A DNA stretch of 64,000 nt from Chiua virens (lineage: Eukaryota > Basidiomycota > Agaricomycetes > Boletales > Boletaceae), in NCBI GenBank assembly GCA_019787685.1, contig JAHNUO010000011.1, positions 372,001-436,000 on the forward strand, given 5' to 3'. Position numbers and translations under genes: made by a program. The notes under the pieces were generated by a model. The model was not told the DNA's origin. It did no database searches and was given only the letters and a program-made list of their open reading frames with translations. This document shows, piece by piece, positions 47,848 through 59,458 of the stretch. The stretch's first letter is position 1. The number at the start of each line of letters is the position of its first letter.

Positions 47848-50130
47848 ATGGCAGCTCAAAATCCGTCAGAGAAAATCGATCCCGCCGACGTCGCGAGCTT
47901 CGACAAGGGCACCCCCACTCACGGAAACCTTACCCTCCTTGCACAGGTAGCTGCCACCGATCATGCACTTACGCCTCTCCAGGCCATGCGCATCTACTGG
48001 CGCGCATTCGGCTGGTGCATCTTTATGTGCATCGGGGCCCTCTTGTGGGGCTATGACGCACAGGTACGTCTATTTCCATCCTAGTACATTCGAGAGCGGC
48101 GTTCACATTCTATCATAGGTTGCTGGAGGGTTGTTGAGTGTACCCCAGTTTCGCGCCGACTTTGGCTACGAAACTCCGAGCGGACCGGTCCTTCCCGCCA
48201 GTTGGCAAAGTGCGTTCAATAGCGTCAGTTCCATCGGCGGCATGTTTGGTGGTCTTTGGTTGGGTTGGATCTCAGATAGGCTGGGGTAGGTGTACTAGCT
48301 TGCTTGCCGTGGTCATTGACTTGACCAGACTTTTGACAGACGCCGTGGAGCCATTGCAATAGCATGTGTGATCTCAATAGTCGCCGTCTTTATTCAATTC
48401 TTCACTCCCACTCACGCCAATGGGATGCTTGTTGTCGGCAAGCTCATCAATGGCGTTGCACTTGGTTCGTCTTGTTGGTTTTGGGAAGTGTGGCTCTGGA
48501 CCGTTTTCATTTCCTCTTAGGCATGTACGTCTCGTGTGCAGGTGGTTACTGTGCCGAAGTGTCCCCACTTGCTTTACGAGGTGTCACGACTGGCGCTGTC
48601 AATCTCTGGATCGTTCGTGAGTCTGCCTTGTTCTTCTTTTACTGGCCTGTGTTTCTGACCCTCTCATAGTTGGTCAATTGTAAGCAATGTCGCGTGTACT
48701 CGTTTCCCTATACGGTCCTGATGTGAGGTGCAGCATGTCCAACGGTGTCCTGCGTGGTACTGGTGACCGGGCTGACGTCTGGGCTTACAGGCTTCCATTG
48801 TGAGTGGACGAATTATCCTTATACATGCACCACCAACAACGTTCTCTCAGCGCTTTTCAATGGATCTTCCCGGTCATCCTCTTGATCGGCCTCCCGTTCG
48901 CCCCCGAGTCTCCCTGGTGGCTTGTTCGCAAAGGTCGGTATGAGGCGGCGGAGAGGGTCATCACTCAACTCGGAGGACCGACCGTCGACGCTAAACTCCA
49001 ACGACAGCAAATTCAAGAAACTATCGAACTCGAGGACTCGTATGCTGCGACAGCGACGTACATTGATTGCTTCAGGGGTAAGCCGTCCCATGCCGCGTAT
49101 TTGCAGTCGCCTTTAACGTGCTTTGGAGGCGTCAATCTCAGACGTACTGTTGTCGCCATGATGGTGTTCGTGCTCCAGCAAGCTGCAGGTAAGAGATGGT
49201 GAAGCCGTGCGTCTATGCTAGTGGCAGACCATGTTTTCAGGTGTGGTCTTTGTCTTGGGATACAGCTCATACTTCTTCGAACTCGCCGGGTTCAACAACA
49301 ATGATGCCTTTAACCTCGGCGTGGGAGTGACCGCTATCGGGGTGAGTTTCGCGAATATTCTTTGAGCGACCTCGGCCTCACGACCCTCCTACACAGGTCG
49401 TGGGCAATTTGCTGACCTTCTATACTGTGAACCAATTTGGTCGTCGCTTCCTCTTCAATTGGGGCATGGCTGCCTCTACCGTCATCCTACTCGTGATTGG
49501 TTTCCTCTGGATTGGGAGTGCTAACCCAGGTTGCAAGTGGGCCATCTCTGCCTTTGTACGTCGTATGTCTTGTAGGCCCTGCCACAAGTGGACTGACGCT
49601 TCCGTCCCAGACGATCATCTACAACTTTGTCTACCAAGCCGGCATGTGAGTTGTTCGTTTCTAGATATGTCTCGACACTTGACTCACCTTTCGGAACAGT
49701 GGTCCACTGGGATACGTCATCTTTGCAGAGATCTCGTCTGCCAAGCTCCGTTCAAAGACGGTCGGTATTGGTATTTGGACGAACTCGCTCTGTGGTATGG
49801 TCGTCAACATTATCATTCCCTATCTGTGCGTGTGCCCGTTTTCGACGAACCGTCCGCACCTTACTCACTGTGGTGCTGCAGAGTGAACCCTGACGAAGCG
49901 AATCTTGGCGGCTACGTCGGGTTTATCTTTGGCGGTCTCGCGTTTTTAGGGACCGCCTGGGCCTACTTTTTCATCCCTGAAACCAGGGGACGAACCGTCG
50001 ACGAGTGCGTATCGTTTTGTCGCTCCGTGCTTGGTTTGTGCTCACCACACCCAGACTCGATGTGTTGTATGAGAAGCGGGTACCTGCGAGGCTTTTCGAG
50101 GGGTACATGTTGTACGATGGCGTTGCGTGA
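47848..50130 (+). CDS. MFS sugar transporter, alpha-glucoside (maltose) permease type
   Basis: Thirteen or more exons splice with exact phase, including a 10 nt microexon at 48670-48679. The start is MAAQNPSEKIDPADVASFDK. Motifs of the sugar porter family are complete: LLWGYDAQ in helix 1, WISDRLGRRGA after helix 2, AEVSPLALRG, APESPWWLVRKGR before the central loop, LQQAAG-VVFVLGYSSYFFE in helix 7, NQFGRRFLF and PETRGRTVDELD at the end. The PESPWWLVRKGR signature and N-terminal acidic tail favour the alpha-glucoside:proton symporter branch at the plasma membrane. It ends with TGA at 50128-50130. It sits beside the GH16 relic, and its duplicate at 45660 is only a stub. The frame is entirely intact. 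Confidence 0.9.
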
Positions 50131-50269
50131 CAACGTTGACGTCGGGATGCGGAGGCTGGGATTCATGATACCACTCGTGCTGCGATGCTGGGGCTCGTGT
50201 TACCCTGCGTTGACGTCAGCAGCCATACGACACGCATGGAAATGATTGAAATGAAATGTATGATACCCT

Positions 50270-51100
50270 GTACAATTTGGTGATGTGATGTAGTTTTCTC
50301 CAATCCGGCGTGTACTTCCGTCGAAGGTGCGTATCATTGCTCAGAATGGAAGGATGAAAATACATGCATTCCCTAGTGAGACATACGATCGATGTACAAC
50401 GATATCATGCCAGTACAGTAAGATATAAGTAACATCAAGGCATACCAGATGACACCGTGAGTCGTTCTTCATGACAACGCCCTCAGGATATTAACAGTGT
50501 CCTCAGCTTGAATGCGGGCCCGTTCCGTCTCCCATGGTTTGTTGTATCCACGCCCACGCACGAAATCCACCCGTCCGCAACGGTGCTCACGAAGTCCACG
50601 TCGTCGAACACGGAGACAGACGTCGCAGTCATTGATTCGGGTAGGTACACCAGTCCGTCGTCTGTTAGCGGCGCTAGGTGTCGATGCGGTCAGACCTGGG
50701 GCGAGCGCCGGGATGAAGACGCACGGTGCCTACAAATTTTTCGGAGCCCGCCGATTCGGACCCAGGGTGTGCGGGGATTCTAGGAGGAATTTTACTGGAG
50801 AAATGTCACGCTCGAGAGGACCAACGTCGGACTGGGCATTAAGAGCAACATGCCCACATCGAGATCGAGTGCTGGCTGCAGACTCGTGGGCTCATTGACA
50901 GACGTCGCGTGTGAGGCCTTGAGGTCCGAGTCTGTGCATGTAGTGGTTCAAGTTGAGGCTGGCGGTGCGGGAGTGAAGGGACGGCACGGTTGCGACTATC
51001 ACGGCCCGACGACGTCCCGAGTCCGGAGTTGGTGCGCATCGAGACTGAGCGGGTAAAAGAGCTATATGAGGTACTGGTAGCTATCCGAGGTCGGGATGGG
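50270..51100 (-). pseudogene. decayed copy of the DUF4048 gene region
   Basis: Noncoding and coding words are shared with 52255-53180 in the same order: atgtacaacgat, acaccg[tc]gagtcgttc, gacgccctcaggat versus gacgtcctcaattt. On minus, VATVPSL...TASLN matches VATAPSLTRTASLN of the intact gene, and acatgcccacatcgagatcgagtgctgg matches cggacatgcccacgtcgagatcgagtgctgg. The frame is broken throughout. Confidence 0.65.
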
Positions 51101-51720
51101 GTTGGGTGCCTTGCGTCGGCGTTCCCGCGGAAATTAGCGGTAAAAGCAAACTTGATCGTGATTCCTGAGAGATTGGACCCATCGAAGATATCACCCTTCC
51201 CAAGGGCCCGCTCGAACACTTTGGTCGAGATCGCCTCAGTGAAAAATTAGATGTAGCGCGTTTCCTTGCCTCCACCCTTCAACTTGAAATGTCCCAATAC
51301 CTCACCGACACAAACAGAAAGATTTCCTCGTAGTTCGTCTTTTTTCATGAGATGCTCCTTGTAAATCTTGATGTCGATCACGGAACGCTCCGAGTCGTTC
51401 CTGTCAATGATGATACTCATAGTAGCTACCTGGCGTCAAATATAAGACACATGTACTCACAAATAGAATGTGTCTCCATGAAGCACGGTTCTTTTGCTCA
51501 CTTGCACTATTGGTAGACTTTGAAACGTTGCCCATGGAAAACTGGACAACGTATTTCCTCGCGATCGGGAGTTTACGCCGTGGCTGAGTGCGAAGTTCGA
51601 TGTCTGTATCAAGTCAAGTTTGCATGCAAACTCAATATTGCGCATTGGAACACACCTCTAATAACTATTGTTTTCACCCTAGACCGTGACGTTCAGTGGA
51701 TTCCAACACAATGATGATAG
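51101..51720 (-). CDS. fragmentary unrecognised gene (C2-domain-like flavour)
   Basis: Minus-strand exons may read LHGDTFY, an exon with SIIIDRNDSERSVIDIKIYK and EHLMKKDELRGNLSVCVG, then AISTKVFERALGKGDIFDGS and NLSGITIKFAFTANFRGNAD. The alternating hydrophobic pattern and a NDSERSVIDI turn recall a C2 domain, but I cannot confirm it. The last piece runs into the DUF4048 relic. It may be a broken gene joined to the duplication border. Confidence 0.3.
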
Positions 51721-52410
51721 ATACATACGAGGTCGTATCCGTGGGAGGTTGATCTTGGTTACTTGTGCTCGTGGTGACACACTGGGTGAAGAAAGATACG
51801 GTAAATGAGACAAGACAGTGAGTGTCACGATGGAAGTGTGAGGGGGACGCTTAGACAGTCAATGGAGCCGAACCGTGACAATTAATTAACACCGTCAACA
51901 CGCGCGATGCACGTTCTATTGCAATGCCTTTGGCTTGCGGAGATAATACCCGATCTCTTTAATCTCCAGGAACTTGAATAACAAAAAACTTATTCTCAGC
52001 AAGTACTGGAGCTCATGGAGTCCTGGAAGGGAGTGGAACGCACAAGGAAGTAGACCAGTTGTGTCAATGAAGACCGAAATCGATCATACTATAGACCTAC
52101 CATTCCAATTTGCTGCTATGTTCATGCTTCGGATCTTACTGTCCTTCGTGGTTAATCATCATCATCCTGGCCCGAGACGCTCAAGGGCTATTTGATCGCC
52201 TTTAAGCGGACAATTTGACTAAATGAGAAATAAAATACAAGACCGCCTGCTGAGATACCATCAATGTACAACGATCTTATTTCGTCGATATACATACAAC
52301 ATCAGTGTCAAGCTGACACCGCGAGTCGTTCATGTTGATGACGTCCTCAATTTGAGTGCGTCACGTCTCCCGTGGCTTCTTGTAAGACGGCATACCCGCG
52401 CGCATCATCC
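51721..52410. other. 0.7 kb spacer, nothing recognised
   Basis: AT-rich. It carries the sequence shared with the upstream relic (52255-52400), which is 3' flank of the DUF4048 gene. Confidence 0.55.
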
Positions 52411-54267
52411 TCACCAATTCCAGTCATCGTCGAACGTGGCTACCGATGCTGCCGCACCGTCCATCGCGCACGTCCTCGACTCGGGTACCAAAATATCCAC
52501 TCCACCCACCTGCGCCATCTCCTCCTCCTCCTCCAACCAGTCCGTTATGGACGTATACGTCGGCTGTGGATGCGACGGCGTGTGTAACGGCGGCGGTTGT
52601 TGTCGTGCGGACGACACCTTGGGTTTCGTCGTCGTCGATGCGGTAGCAATCACGATCGGCAGCGGTGCGGGTGTCGTCGCGGTCGGACCGGGCGTGAGTG
52701 CCGCGTTGATGGTGTTGGAGACGCCTGCCAAGAGCGACGAGGCGCGTTTTTGGCTCTTGGCGAGTCTGTTCGAGGGAGGGTTAGTTCGTGCGCGGACGCA
52801 CACACGAGGGAACGCCAGACGTACGTGGTGGTTCTTTGGAGCCCGCCGAGCCGCTTGGACATGGTGTCCATCCAGGCCATCGGGCCGGCTGTCGTTGGGG
52901 GTGCAACGGGCGTCGTCAGGGTATGCGGGATTTCTTGGGAGAGGGGTTTCCCCCGGATGAGTGCCGCGCTCAGGGGGGTGCGACCAGCGTCGGACTGGGG
53001 GTGAAGAAGAGGGACATGCCCACGTCGAGATCGAGTGCTGGTTTTGGATCGGGGGGAAGGGAGACGTACGTGTTAGTCGTGGGCGTCGTGGGCTCGTTGA
53101 CAAAGGCGCGCGAGTTGCGTTTGTGCACGCGGTGGTTGAGGCTAGCGGTGCGGGTGAGCGAAGGGGCAGTTGCGACCGTCACGGACATAGACATTGCCGT
53201 TGTCTCGCCATCGGCGATATCCAGACGACGTTCCGAGTCCGTGGTGTCGTGGATGGAAGAAGGACGCGTCGAGATGTAGGCGCTCGCTAGATGGGTGGAA
53301 GAGACGGGTTGGGATTGAATGGTGTTGACGTCCTTGCGACCGGATTCGAGTTCGTTGAGGACGCCGCCAAGGTCGGTGAACCCTGCGGCGATCATACGGA
53401 CGCCTTCCTTCAGTCCGTCCAGGGCAGTGCCGCTGAGGCCCGGACTAGACACTGTGCTTGAAAAGGGATCGTAACCGCGGTTGACAATACGTTCCCATTT
53501 GCGTTTGACTGCGAGAAAAGGTATATCAACGAGTGGGTACAATAGTGGGATGGACATACGCACGTTCTGCGAGTTCTGTTTCGTGCGCGGCTAGTTGGTC
53601 ACGGAGTTCGAGACATTTGCGCTCTTTCTGAGCGATAAAGTGTAGGAGATCTGCATGCCTGATATGCAAGGTACCACCAGGCAAAAATCAGCATTCTGGA
53701 GATGGCTAGGCAGCGAGCACACCCATCCTCGACATCAAGGAAACTCACTTTTCGACTAACGTGAGCGGTTCTCGTTCCTTTGTGCTCAGTCCATCCAAGG
53801 AAGACATGCTTTCACGCGTCGAGGTTGAGCGCGAACTCAGTATGACACTGGACCTCTGCGAGGTGTTTTCCTTGCCATTGACCAAGACGACTTCCGAACC
53901 GTCCAAGCAGAGGGACTGGGTCCTACTTGATGGTGGTCGCTGGCTTCCGGGGGACGGCGAGGACGGTGCTGAAATACGTGATTGAGGACTGTCTCCGCTT
54001 GGACCTGCTGGTGACTGTCTTGGAGTCGTCGACCACGATCCTGGACAAGGACGGTGGGAGGCTCTGTGTGCGATCTACAGAGTCGATATACATAGAGTGT
54101 GGTCGTTTCTGCTTGATTCGTATGCGCGTCGGTGGCATGCTGGGAGACATTGGAGGCGAGGGAAGCGCGGAGGATGGTGAGTCTTGAGGTGGCATCAACT
54201 GTCGTGAAAGAACGGAGTCAAGAACGGTAACGGTAGCAATCGTCGTACTTGGAGACGGACAACTCAT
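52411..54267 (-). CDS. DUF4048-domain protein
   Basis: The start at 54267 (MSCPSPSTTIATVTVLDSVL) opens a Ser/Pro-rich region ending RRQSSITYFS. The conserved block follows: SEVVLVNGKEN, then LVEK spliced to HADLLHFIAQKERKCLELRD (a coiled coil), AELKRKWERIVNRGYDPF and GLKEGVRMIAAGFTDLGGVL. Further on are GPMAWMDTMSKRLGGLQRTT, spliced to TLAKSQKRASSLLAGVSNTI, and the typical C-terminus FDDDWNW. Function is unknown in the family. Frame breaks occur at a C6 run (about 52972-52977, one C short) and near 54005 between ITYFS and APSSPSPGSQ. The gene is either mis-sequenced or recently broken. It lies 63 bp downstream of ATP synthase subunit k on the same strand. Confidence 0.72.
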
Positions 54268-54330
54268 AAATTACACGGAGCACGTCGTGTCAAACAACGG
54301 GAAGTCTATTGATTTTGGCTACGTCAAACT

Positions 54331-54758
54331 CTAGTGATGTGATGACCCGCTGCTCTCCTTCTCGGCTTCTGCAATAAAGTTCTTGATACTGTTCATCCTA
54401 CGGTCAGAGGTCGTCGTACAGATCGTCATATACGAATACAACCAAGATACTTACAATTCTGCTTCCTCACTGAGATGTAGTGTGAGTGTTCTCGTCTCGA
54501 TGATAGCCAACGGGCACAACATACCTGGACTCGGCCTTGATGGGCACGGCATCCTTGACCCGCTCCTGGAGAGGCTTGCTGGCAGCGACAGCGTCCTTCT
54601 TTCCGCCCTTCATAGCGAACACGGTGGCGCCGACGGTGAACAGCGTACCCAGCGTGAGGTACTCGTTTTTAATGCTGCGGCCGAGGATGACGCTGTCGAT
54701 GAGCTCGTCAGCAAACCGTTGCTCGTCGTCGGACGAGATGATCAACACACTAGGACAT
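54331..54758 (-). CDS. ATP19: mitochondrial F1Fo-ATP synthase subunit k
   Basis: Four exons: 54758-54751 (8 nt), 54692-54525, 54469-54455 (15 nt microexon) and 54397-54331, with introns of 58, 55 and 57 bp and exact phase. The product of 85 residues begins MSYVILGRSIKNEYLTLGTL, has one membrane helix (TLFTVGATVFAMKGG) and KPLQERVKDAVPIKAES, and ends MNSIKNFIAEAEKES. This is the subunit k type found in fungi, a small inner-membrane protein that helps stabilise ATP synthase dimers. The ATG at 54756-54758 overlaps the ATG of the divergent RRG7 gene. Confidence 0.85.
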
Positions 54759-54759
54759 G
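54756..54759. other. CATG shared by two divergent start codons
   Basis: The palindrome CATG provides the ATG of RRG7 on plus (54757-54759) and of ATP synthase subunit k on minus (54756-54758). If both starts are used, each gene's 5' UTR and promoter must lie inside the other gene. Confidence 0.5.
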
Positions 54760-55536
54760 GCAAAGTCGAACAGCGTTGGTTTGAACGCGGTCAGTTGGAA
54801 AGTCACTCGAGCCGAAATCGTCCGTGTGACCCCCCTCAAAAACGACCCCTCCACTTTGACTTCCACCTCGTCGTCGTCGGTGATGGCGTCCAGCGTCCAT
54901 CGCGGTGTTGCCTTTGAACATCGCTCGCTACAGTTGCTGCAAGCACACCTTTCAATGGCCCTTCGACGCGTCGGGGGTAAATCAGACGGTGGCATCGACC
55001 TCGTCGGGTGGTGGTGGCTCCCCTTTACGACCGACTCCGATGCTACGCGTCGTCCGGGCGCGTTGCCAGACACAGACGGTCTGCTCAGAAGGCGACTGCG
55101 CGTCCTCGCCCAGTGCAAGGCCGAAAAGAAAAAGTTTAGCCCCAAGTATGTCCGCGAGATGGAAGGCGTGTGGCATATCCATTCCAGGTCTTCGAACGAG
55201 TCTGATACCTATCCGACTGTTGCCCTCCTCCTCTCAGAAAGTCCCTTTTCTCGGTCGACTGCTCTACATGTGTACCGATCTACCGTGCCTTTTCTTCTCA
55301 TGCACCTCCCCAATTCGCAATCCAACACAACGCTTGTGTCCGCGATAGGCACCGTTTGTCCCAATCCAACCCTCACCCGTCTTGTAAAACCACTGGCGTT
55401 TCATTGGGAACGACATTCTGCTGCCAGTCAGCCAACCGAAACGGACAGGTCTACATCTGGCAGACCAGGCCTTTGGTGGCAAGGCCATAAACTGGGTAGC
55501 TGGGTACCTGATCTTCCGGACTTGGATACTACCTGA
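54757..55536 (+). CDS. RRG7: RRG7-like mitochondrial protein (restriction-endonuclease-like fold, DUF2034)
   Basis: A single uninterrupted exon of 259 codons. Core motifs of the PD-(D/E)XK-like RRG7 family are seen: HRGVAFEHRSLQLLQAHLSM, VGGKSDGGIDLVGWWWLP (Asp) and RRLRVLAQCKAEKKKFSPKY (Q-x-K), then HVYRSTVPFLLMHLPNS and RPGLWWQGHKLGSWVPD. Yeast Rrg7 is a mitochondrial protein needed for respiratory growth. A second Met at 54883 (MASSVHRGVAFEH) precedes the conserved part and could be the real start. The first 42 residues (MAKSNSVGLNAVSWKVTRAE) are basic at the start and may be a presequence, or may be a 5' UTR read as protein. Confidence 0.8.
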   Translation: MAKSNSVGLNAVSWKVTRAEIVRVTPLKNDPSTLTSTSSSSVMASSVHRGVAFEHRSLQLLQAHLSMALRRVGGKSDGGIDLVGWWWLPFTTDSDATRRPGALPDTDGLLRRRLRVLAQCKAEKKKFSPKYVREMEGVWHIHSRSSNESDTYPTVALLLSESPFSRSTALHVYRSTVPFLLMHLPNSQSNTTLVSAIGTVCPNPTLTRLVKPLAFHWERHSAASQPTETDRSTSGRPGLWWQGHKLGSWVPDLPDLDTT

Positions 55537-56488
55537 TGTTAGGTAAGTCTGTCGGCACTTATCATTTTATCCTGAGAGCACTATGCAGACTGAAACGACA
55601 TTTGGAAACGCGAGCAGTTCTCGTCACCTACGTTATGTTCATGAAGATATATGTATCTACATACTGCGCACCCACCGCCACATGCAGGGACCACCGAAAC
55701 TTTCATAGCCGCAGGTCTTCTTTGGGGGAGGCTATACCCCCTGGTTGTTGCAAAAACCATCTTGGTGAGAACGATAACTTAGTAACATTCACGTCACTGC
55801 GAAAAAAATGGCCTACATGTTGTGCGAGTTTACAAACTGAATGGGTACGTGTCCCTCGTTTCCGTGATTATGAGGTCCAACCTTTCTCCACACCAATCCC
55901 AAATAGATAAAGCACCCTGGTTCTCCACCTACCGATCGTTGGACGGGTGCACTCCTTTTTCCTAGGGTATGTTCATGTAGCCTCTGGTGCGAGATACTTT
56001 GTCGTCAGATCGGTTGATGGCGTTTAGAGGCATCTTCTGTGGGAGAAGTTCCAGCAACTTTGTGTCGAAGATGGCGTTCATATTCTCAACCCATCCGGAT
56101 GAGTCAGGGTCCGGACAAAAATGACGGAACGGGTGCTTTAGCGAAACCTTTGAAGTGACAGGCCTTGGCGCAAGTAAATGTCCAGGCGCCACAACCGGTT
56201 CCCGGGTCTGTGGCCGTAGCTCAGGTTCTCGAGTGTCTTCCTAGAATCTGGTTGTCACCTGACTCAAGGTACATCGTGTGAGTAACCAAGACAATAGAAT
56301 GACTTGCTGAGGCAACGGACTCATACCGTAAGTTCACGTGTCAAGTACGCCTTCAGGGTGGATGCCGTTCCGCTGACGTTTTTATGACAGTGTTTAAAGC
56401 CGGCGGGACTCGCGGGTTCCTTCAGCTTCCTTGCATTTATTGCCTCCATATTCTAGTTCCATCATTGACATTGAGCACAAACCTTATC
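55537..56488. other. 0.95 kb intergenic; one protein-like minus fragment
   Basis: A minus-strand frame at 56150-55962 (HPFRHFCPDPDSSGWVENMN, FDTKLLELLPQKMPLNAINR) looks like the C-terminal end of some protein, but no upstream exons were found. I see nothing else. Confidence 0.4.
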
Positions 56489-58372
56489 ATGGGTGACAAT
56501 CTGGCCGCGAGTTCGTTGGGACTGTTGTTCATTGGATACACCCTGTCTACATGGTGTGTGACCGTGTCTTACTATATGCGTGTCCTTGTCAGGTTGGATT
56601 GACTGACGCGGTTGGGTTTTGTCGCATGTCAGGCTATTTGGCGCTAATGTGAATGCTTGACTGAGCCTTTTTTTTTGCTTTGAAATCTCACACGGGTGCA
56701 TTTCGCGTTTTAGACGCTGCAGTTGTATGTCTATTTTCAAAGGTATAATGATCCGCTGTCACGCAAAGTAGTGGTGAGTTGCTCCGTGTGTTGCGCGGGT
56801 TGTCGATAGTTTCTGAGTATCTTTGTTCCAAAGGTCGTCGTTATCTTGTAAGTAGAGAGGTGATCGTTGTAGATTTGACGTGACTCAATCATCCAAAGTC
56901 TTTCAGGACATGTTCAATACTATTTTCCTGGCCTGGGGAATCTATATGGAACTCGTTCCGACACCACTTTTACCCCTACAGGGAAATGTGTGAGTTAACA
57001 CTTCCCGAATTCATCATCAATTCGATGTTGATCATACATTTCCAGTCCAATGGTGGTAATTATCCATACTACTTCAGTTTGTACGTAATCTGAACTTTTT
57101 ATTTTTGTAGCTCGAGTCGACTGCCTCGGTATGTGATCTATTCTCCTCCGATGTCACCAACTTTCATTGAATTCCAAGGATGTGGCCATCTTTATCGTGC
57201 AATGGTAAATGATCTTGCCCATCGACCAACTATGATACTGACGTCTACGTCTAGCTTTTTCGCTCAAACTATATACCAAGGTACCTCATCAAGTCTAATC
57301 GTTTTGACTTCCTCCTAATTCGGCCGCCTCAAGTGTCCGGGCGTAACAAGTGGGTGGCAGGGTTGATTGTACGTTTATCTGAGTTGTTGGTCACTCTAAG
57401 TTGACTCCAAATCAATAGGTTGTGCTAGCTCTGCTCGGTTTTGGTGAGTCTCAGTTAGCACGTCTAGGGTTATGATCACTGATTCCTTCAAGCTAGTGGA
57501 ATAGGTGACCGTCTTCGGTTGGTGTTATGAGTCCGTTAACATTTCTGTATGGTAGCGCTCACTGGTACAACGATCACGACGTTGTATCTTGCGGGAAAAC
57601 CGTTGCCTCTGTTGAATCAGGTGTGTATACCCTCTCCAGCCCAAGCTCTCATTTCATGTCGTCACGCATGCTAGCTTTTTGTCGCGCTTGCACTCGGGAT
57701 GGTCACGTTGACAGACATCATTATCACCGTCTCCCTTATTTGGTACCTCTATGATGGCAGATCCTCGTCAGCAGGAACGTGAGTTACACCCGGTATCATA
57801 GCGTTGCAGCCGCACCGATAATTGAAATTGGTTGACGAATTCCAGGACCTCGCATCACTTGGACGGGTTAATTCTCTACTGCATCCAGCGTGGTATCTTG
57901 ACGATGTGAGTAATTTGGTCCGTTACTCCCAGTGCGAGAGTGGACTACAAACATACAGGGTCTCCCACGTACTCGTGGTGGCGCTCGTAAGTCTTGTCAA
58001 GTTGAGACTGGGGGTCTAAATTCTCTGACACTGTCCTGTGACCGCAGTGGTTTGCGCTCCCTACCCGATGGGAGTGGACGTTATTCCAGTTCAGCCTTGG
58101 CAAAGGTCTGTAATATTGTTCGCAAACCTAGGTCCTGCCGATCTGCTCACTTTTTCGTTGTAGTGTACACGCTGACATATCTGACGCTGTAAGTCGCCGT
58201 CGCCGCGATCGTGTCGTTTCTCATATGCATCAACAGATTGAACCGACGAGAGAGCATGAAGGACAGGTACCACGAACAGTCTGACCTCGACGTTCGGCTG
58301 GCGGTATGCCCTTCTGACCGGAGCCACCGGACGGAGGTGGCGACCGAGTCAGCGGTAGAATCAGCTGCATGA
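56489..58372 (+). CDS. DUF6534-type multi-pass membrane protein, possibly decayed
   Basis: Pieces in order fit the Agaricomycete DUF6534/DUF6533 membrane family. They are MGDNLAASSLGLLFIGYTL, TLQLYVYFQRYNDPLSRKVV, DMFNTIFLAWGIYMELVP, SSFFAQTIYQ, WCYESVNISVWYGAHWYNDH, TDIIITVSLIWYLYDGRSSS, PMGVDVIPVQ and a C-terminal tail ending AVESAA. Seven helices are expected, and the function of the family is unknown. Introns are many. The junction after the first exon, and the PVQ...LAKV junction near 58090, could not be spliced in frame, so the gene may be a pseudogene or carry indels. The start at 56489 is likely. Confidence 0.6.
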
Positions 58373-59458
58373 GCAAGCTCGAGGTATTGTCCTTTGTCCT
58401 TCCAAAGTGTTCCCTTTGTGATTGGATCGTGCAGTTCTCGATGCATCAATCTTGTCTCCTACAACACAGCATCTACTCTGCCAGCATCAAAGAGAGGCAT
58501 CGTTCACAATGTATATCCGCCTCGCACACAAACACAGCGGGTTGTTCACCTTTACTGTACATGTACTTGTATAATACCGATCTGTAAGCGTTCACAATTG
58601 TTCCAAAACCATGGCCGTTAACGAGCGAGTTCACGAAGGCAGTTCTCATTCCTTCGATCCCGGGGCGTCTGGACCTTTGATCGAGTCGGGCAGTGCGATC
58701 CGTGGCGATGCGGTATCCCCTCTGGTGGAGCTCCTTCCAGAGGGGCAAATAGAAAGGGGCTTTCTGTGACACGTGATCAGACACAGCCATGATCGGATTG
58801 TGTCACGTGACATACAGGATTGTGCCCGGGGCCGGGTCCAAGGTAAGATAAAAATAAAACTGTGTGGAACACGTTCTGGGGTTCAGTTGACTGAGACAGT
58901 ACAGGAGATCTGAGTGAATGGGGATTGGTGGTGATGGCATGTTCCAATCCGCGTTGTTTTTTGTCGGGGTATATGACGAGATCGGATGCAGCGGCGGTGC
59001 AGGGTCGTCGATCATAGTCAATCTGCTGCAGGCATTCGCTGGGTTTTTGAATCTGATCCTGCCTTGCAGCTCCGCGAGTGCTCCGGGTAAGCCTCGTCGT
59101 AGACAAGGATTCACCGAGCACCCTGTTCCGCAAACCATTCAGACAAGTCTATGCTCAGGATTCAAGAGTGGTATGGCTTTTTGTTGTTGTCGTGACACAG
59201 GGGTCAATCTTGAACACTGACTTTGTCATGCTCAAGATCGAATGAGTTGCAATGTATCCCTCAGTAATAGGGGCCAGAGCTGTGTTGTTGGAGTTAGCAA
59301 AGGGGTTCGCTGTGGCTGATATATTTCGAGGTGTATAAGAACGGTGAGGGTCGATTGTCCAAGTCCCCATCCCATTCTCTTTCCCAACTTCGAGCCTCTC
59401 ACTCAGCTCGACCTAGTACCCGCATTGCAAGTCTTTGATTTTTCAGTCCCTATCAGAC
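58373..59458. other. 1.1 kb intergenic, one tiny ORF
   Basis: A plus-strand frame of 52 codons at 58612-58770 (MAVNERVHEGSSHSFDPGAS) and antisense frames at 58790-58473 and 59138-58777 have no recognisable domain. The last 150 bp should hold the promoter of the CBM gene. A TATA-like tatttcgaggtgtataag lies near 59321-59338. Confidence 0.5.
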
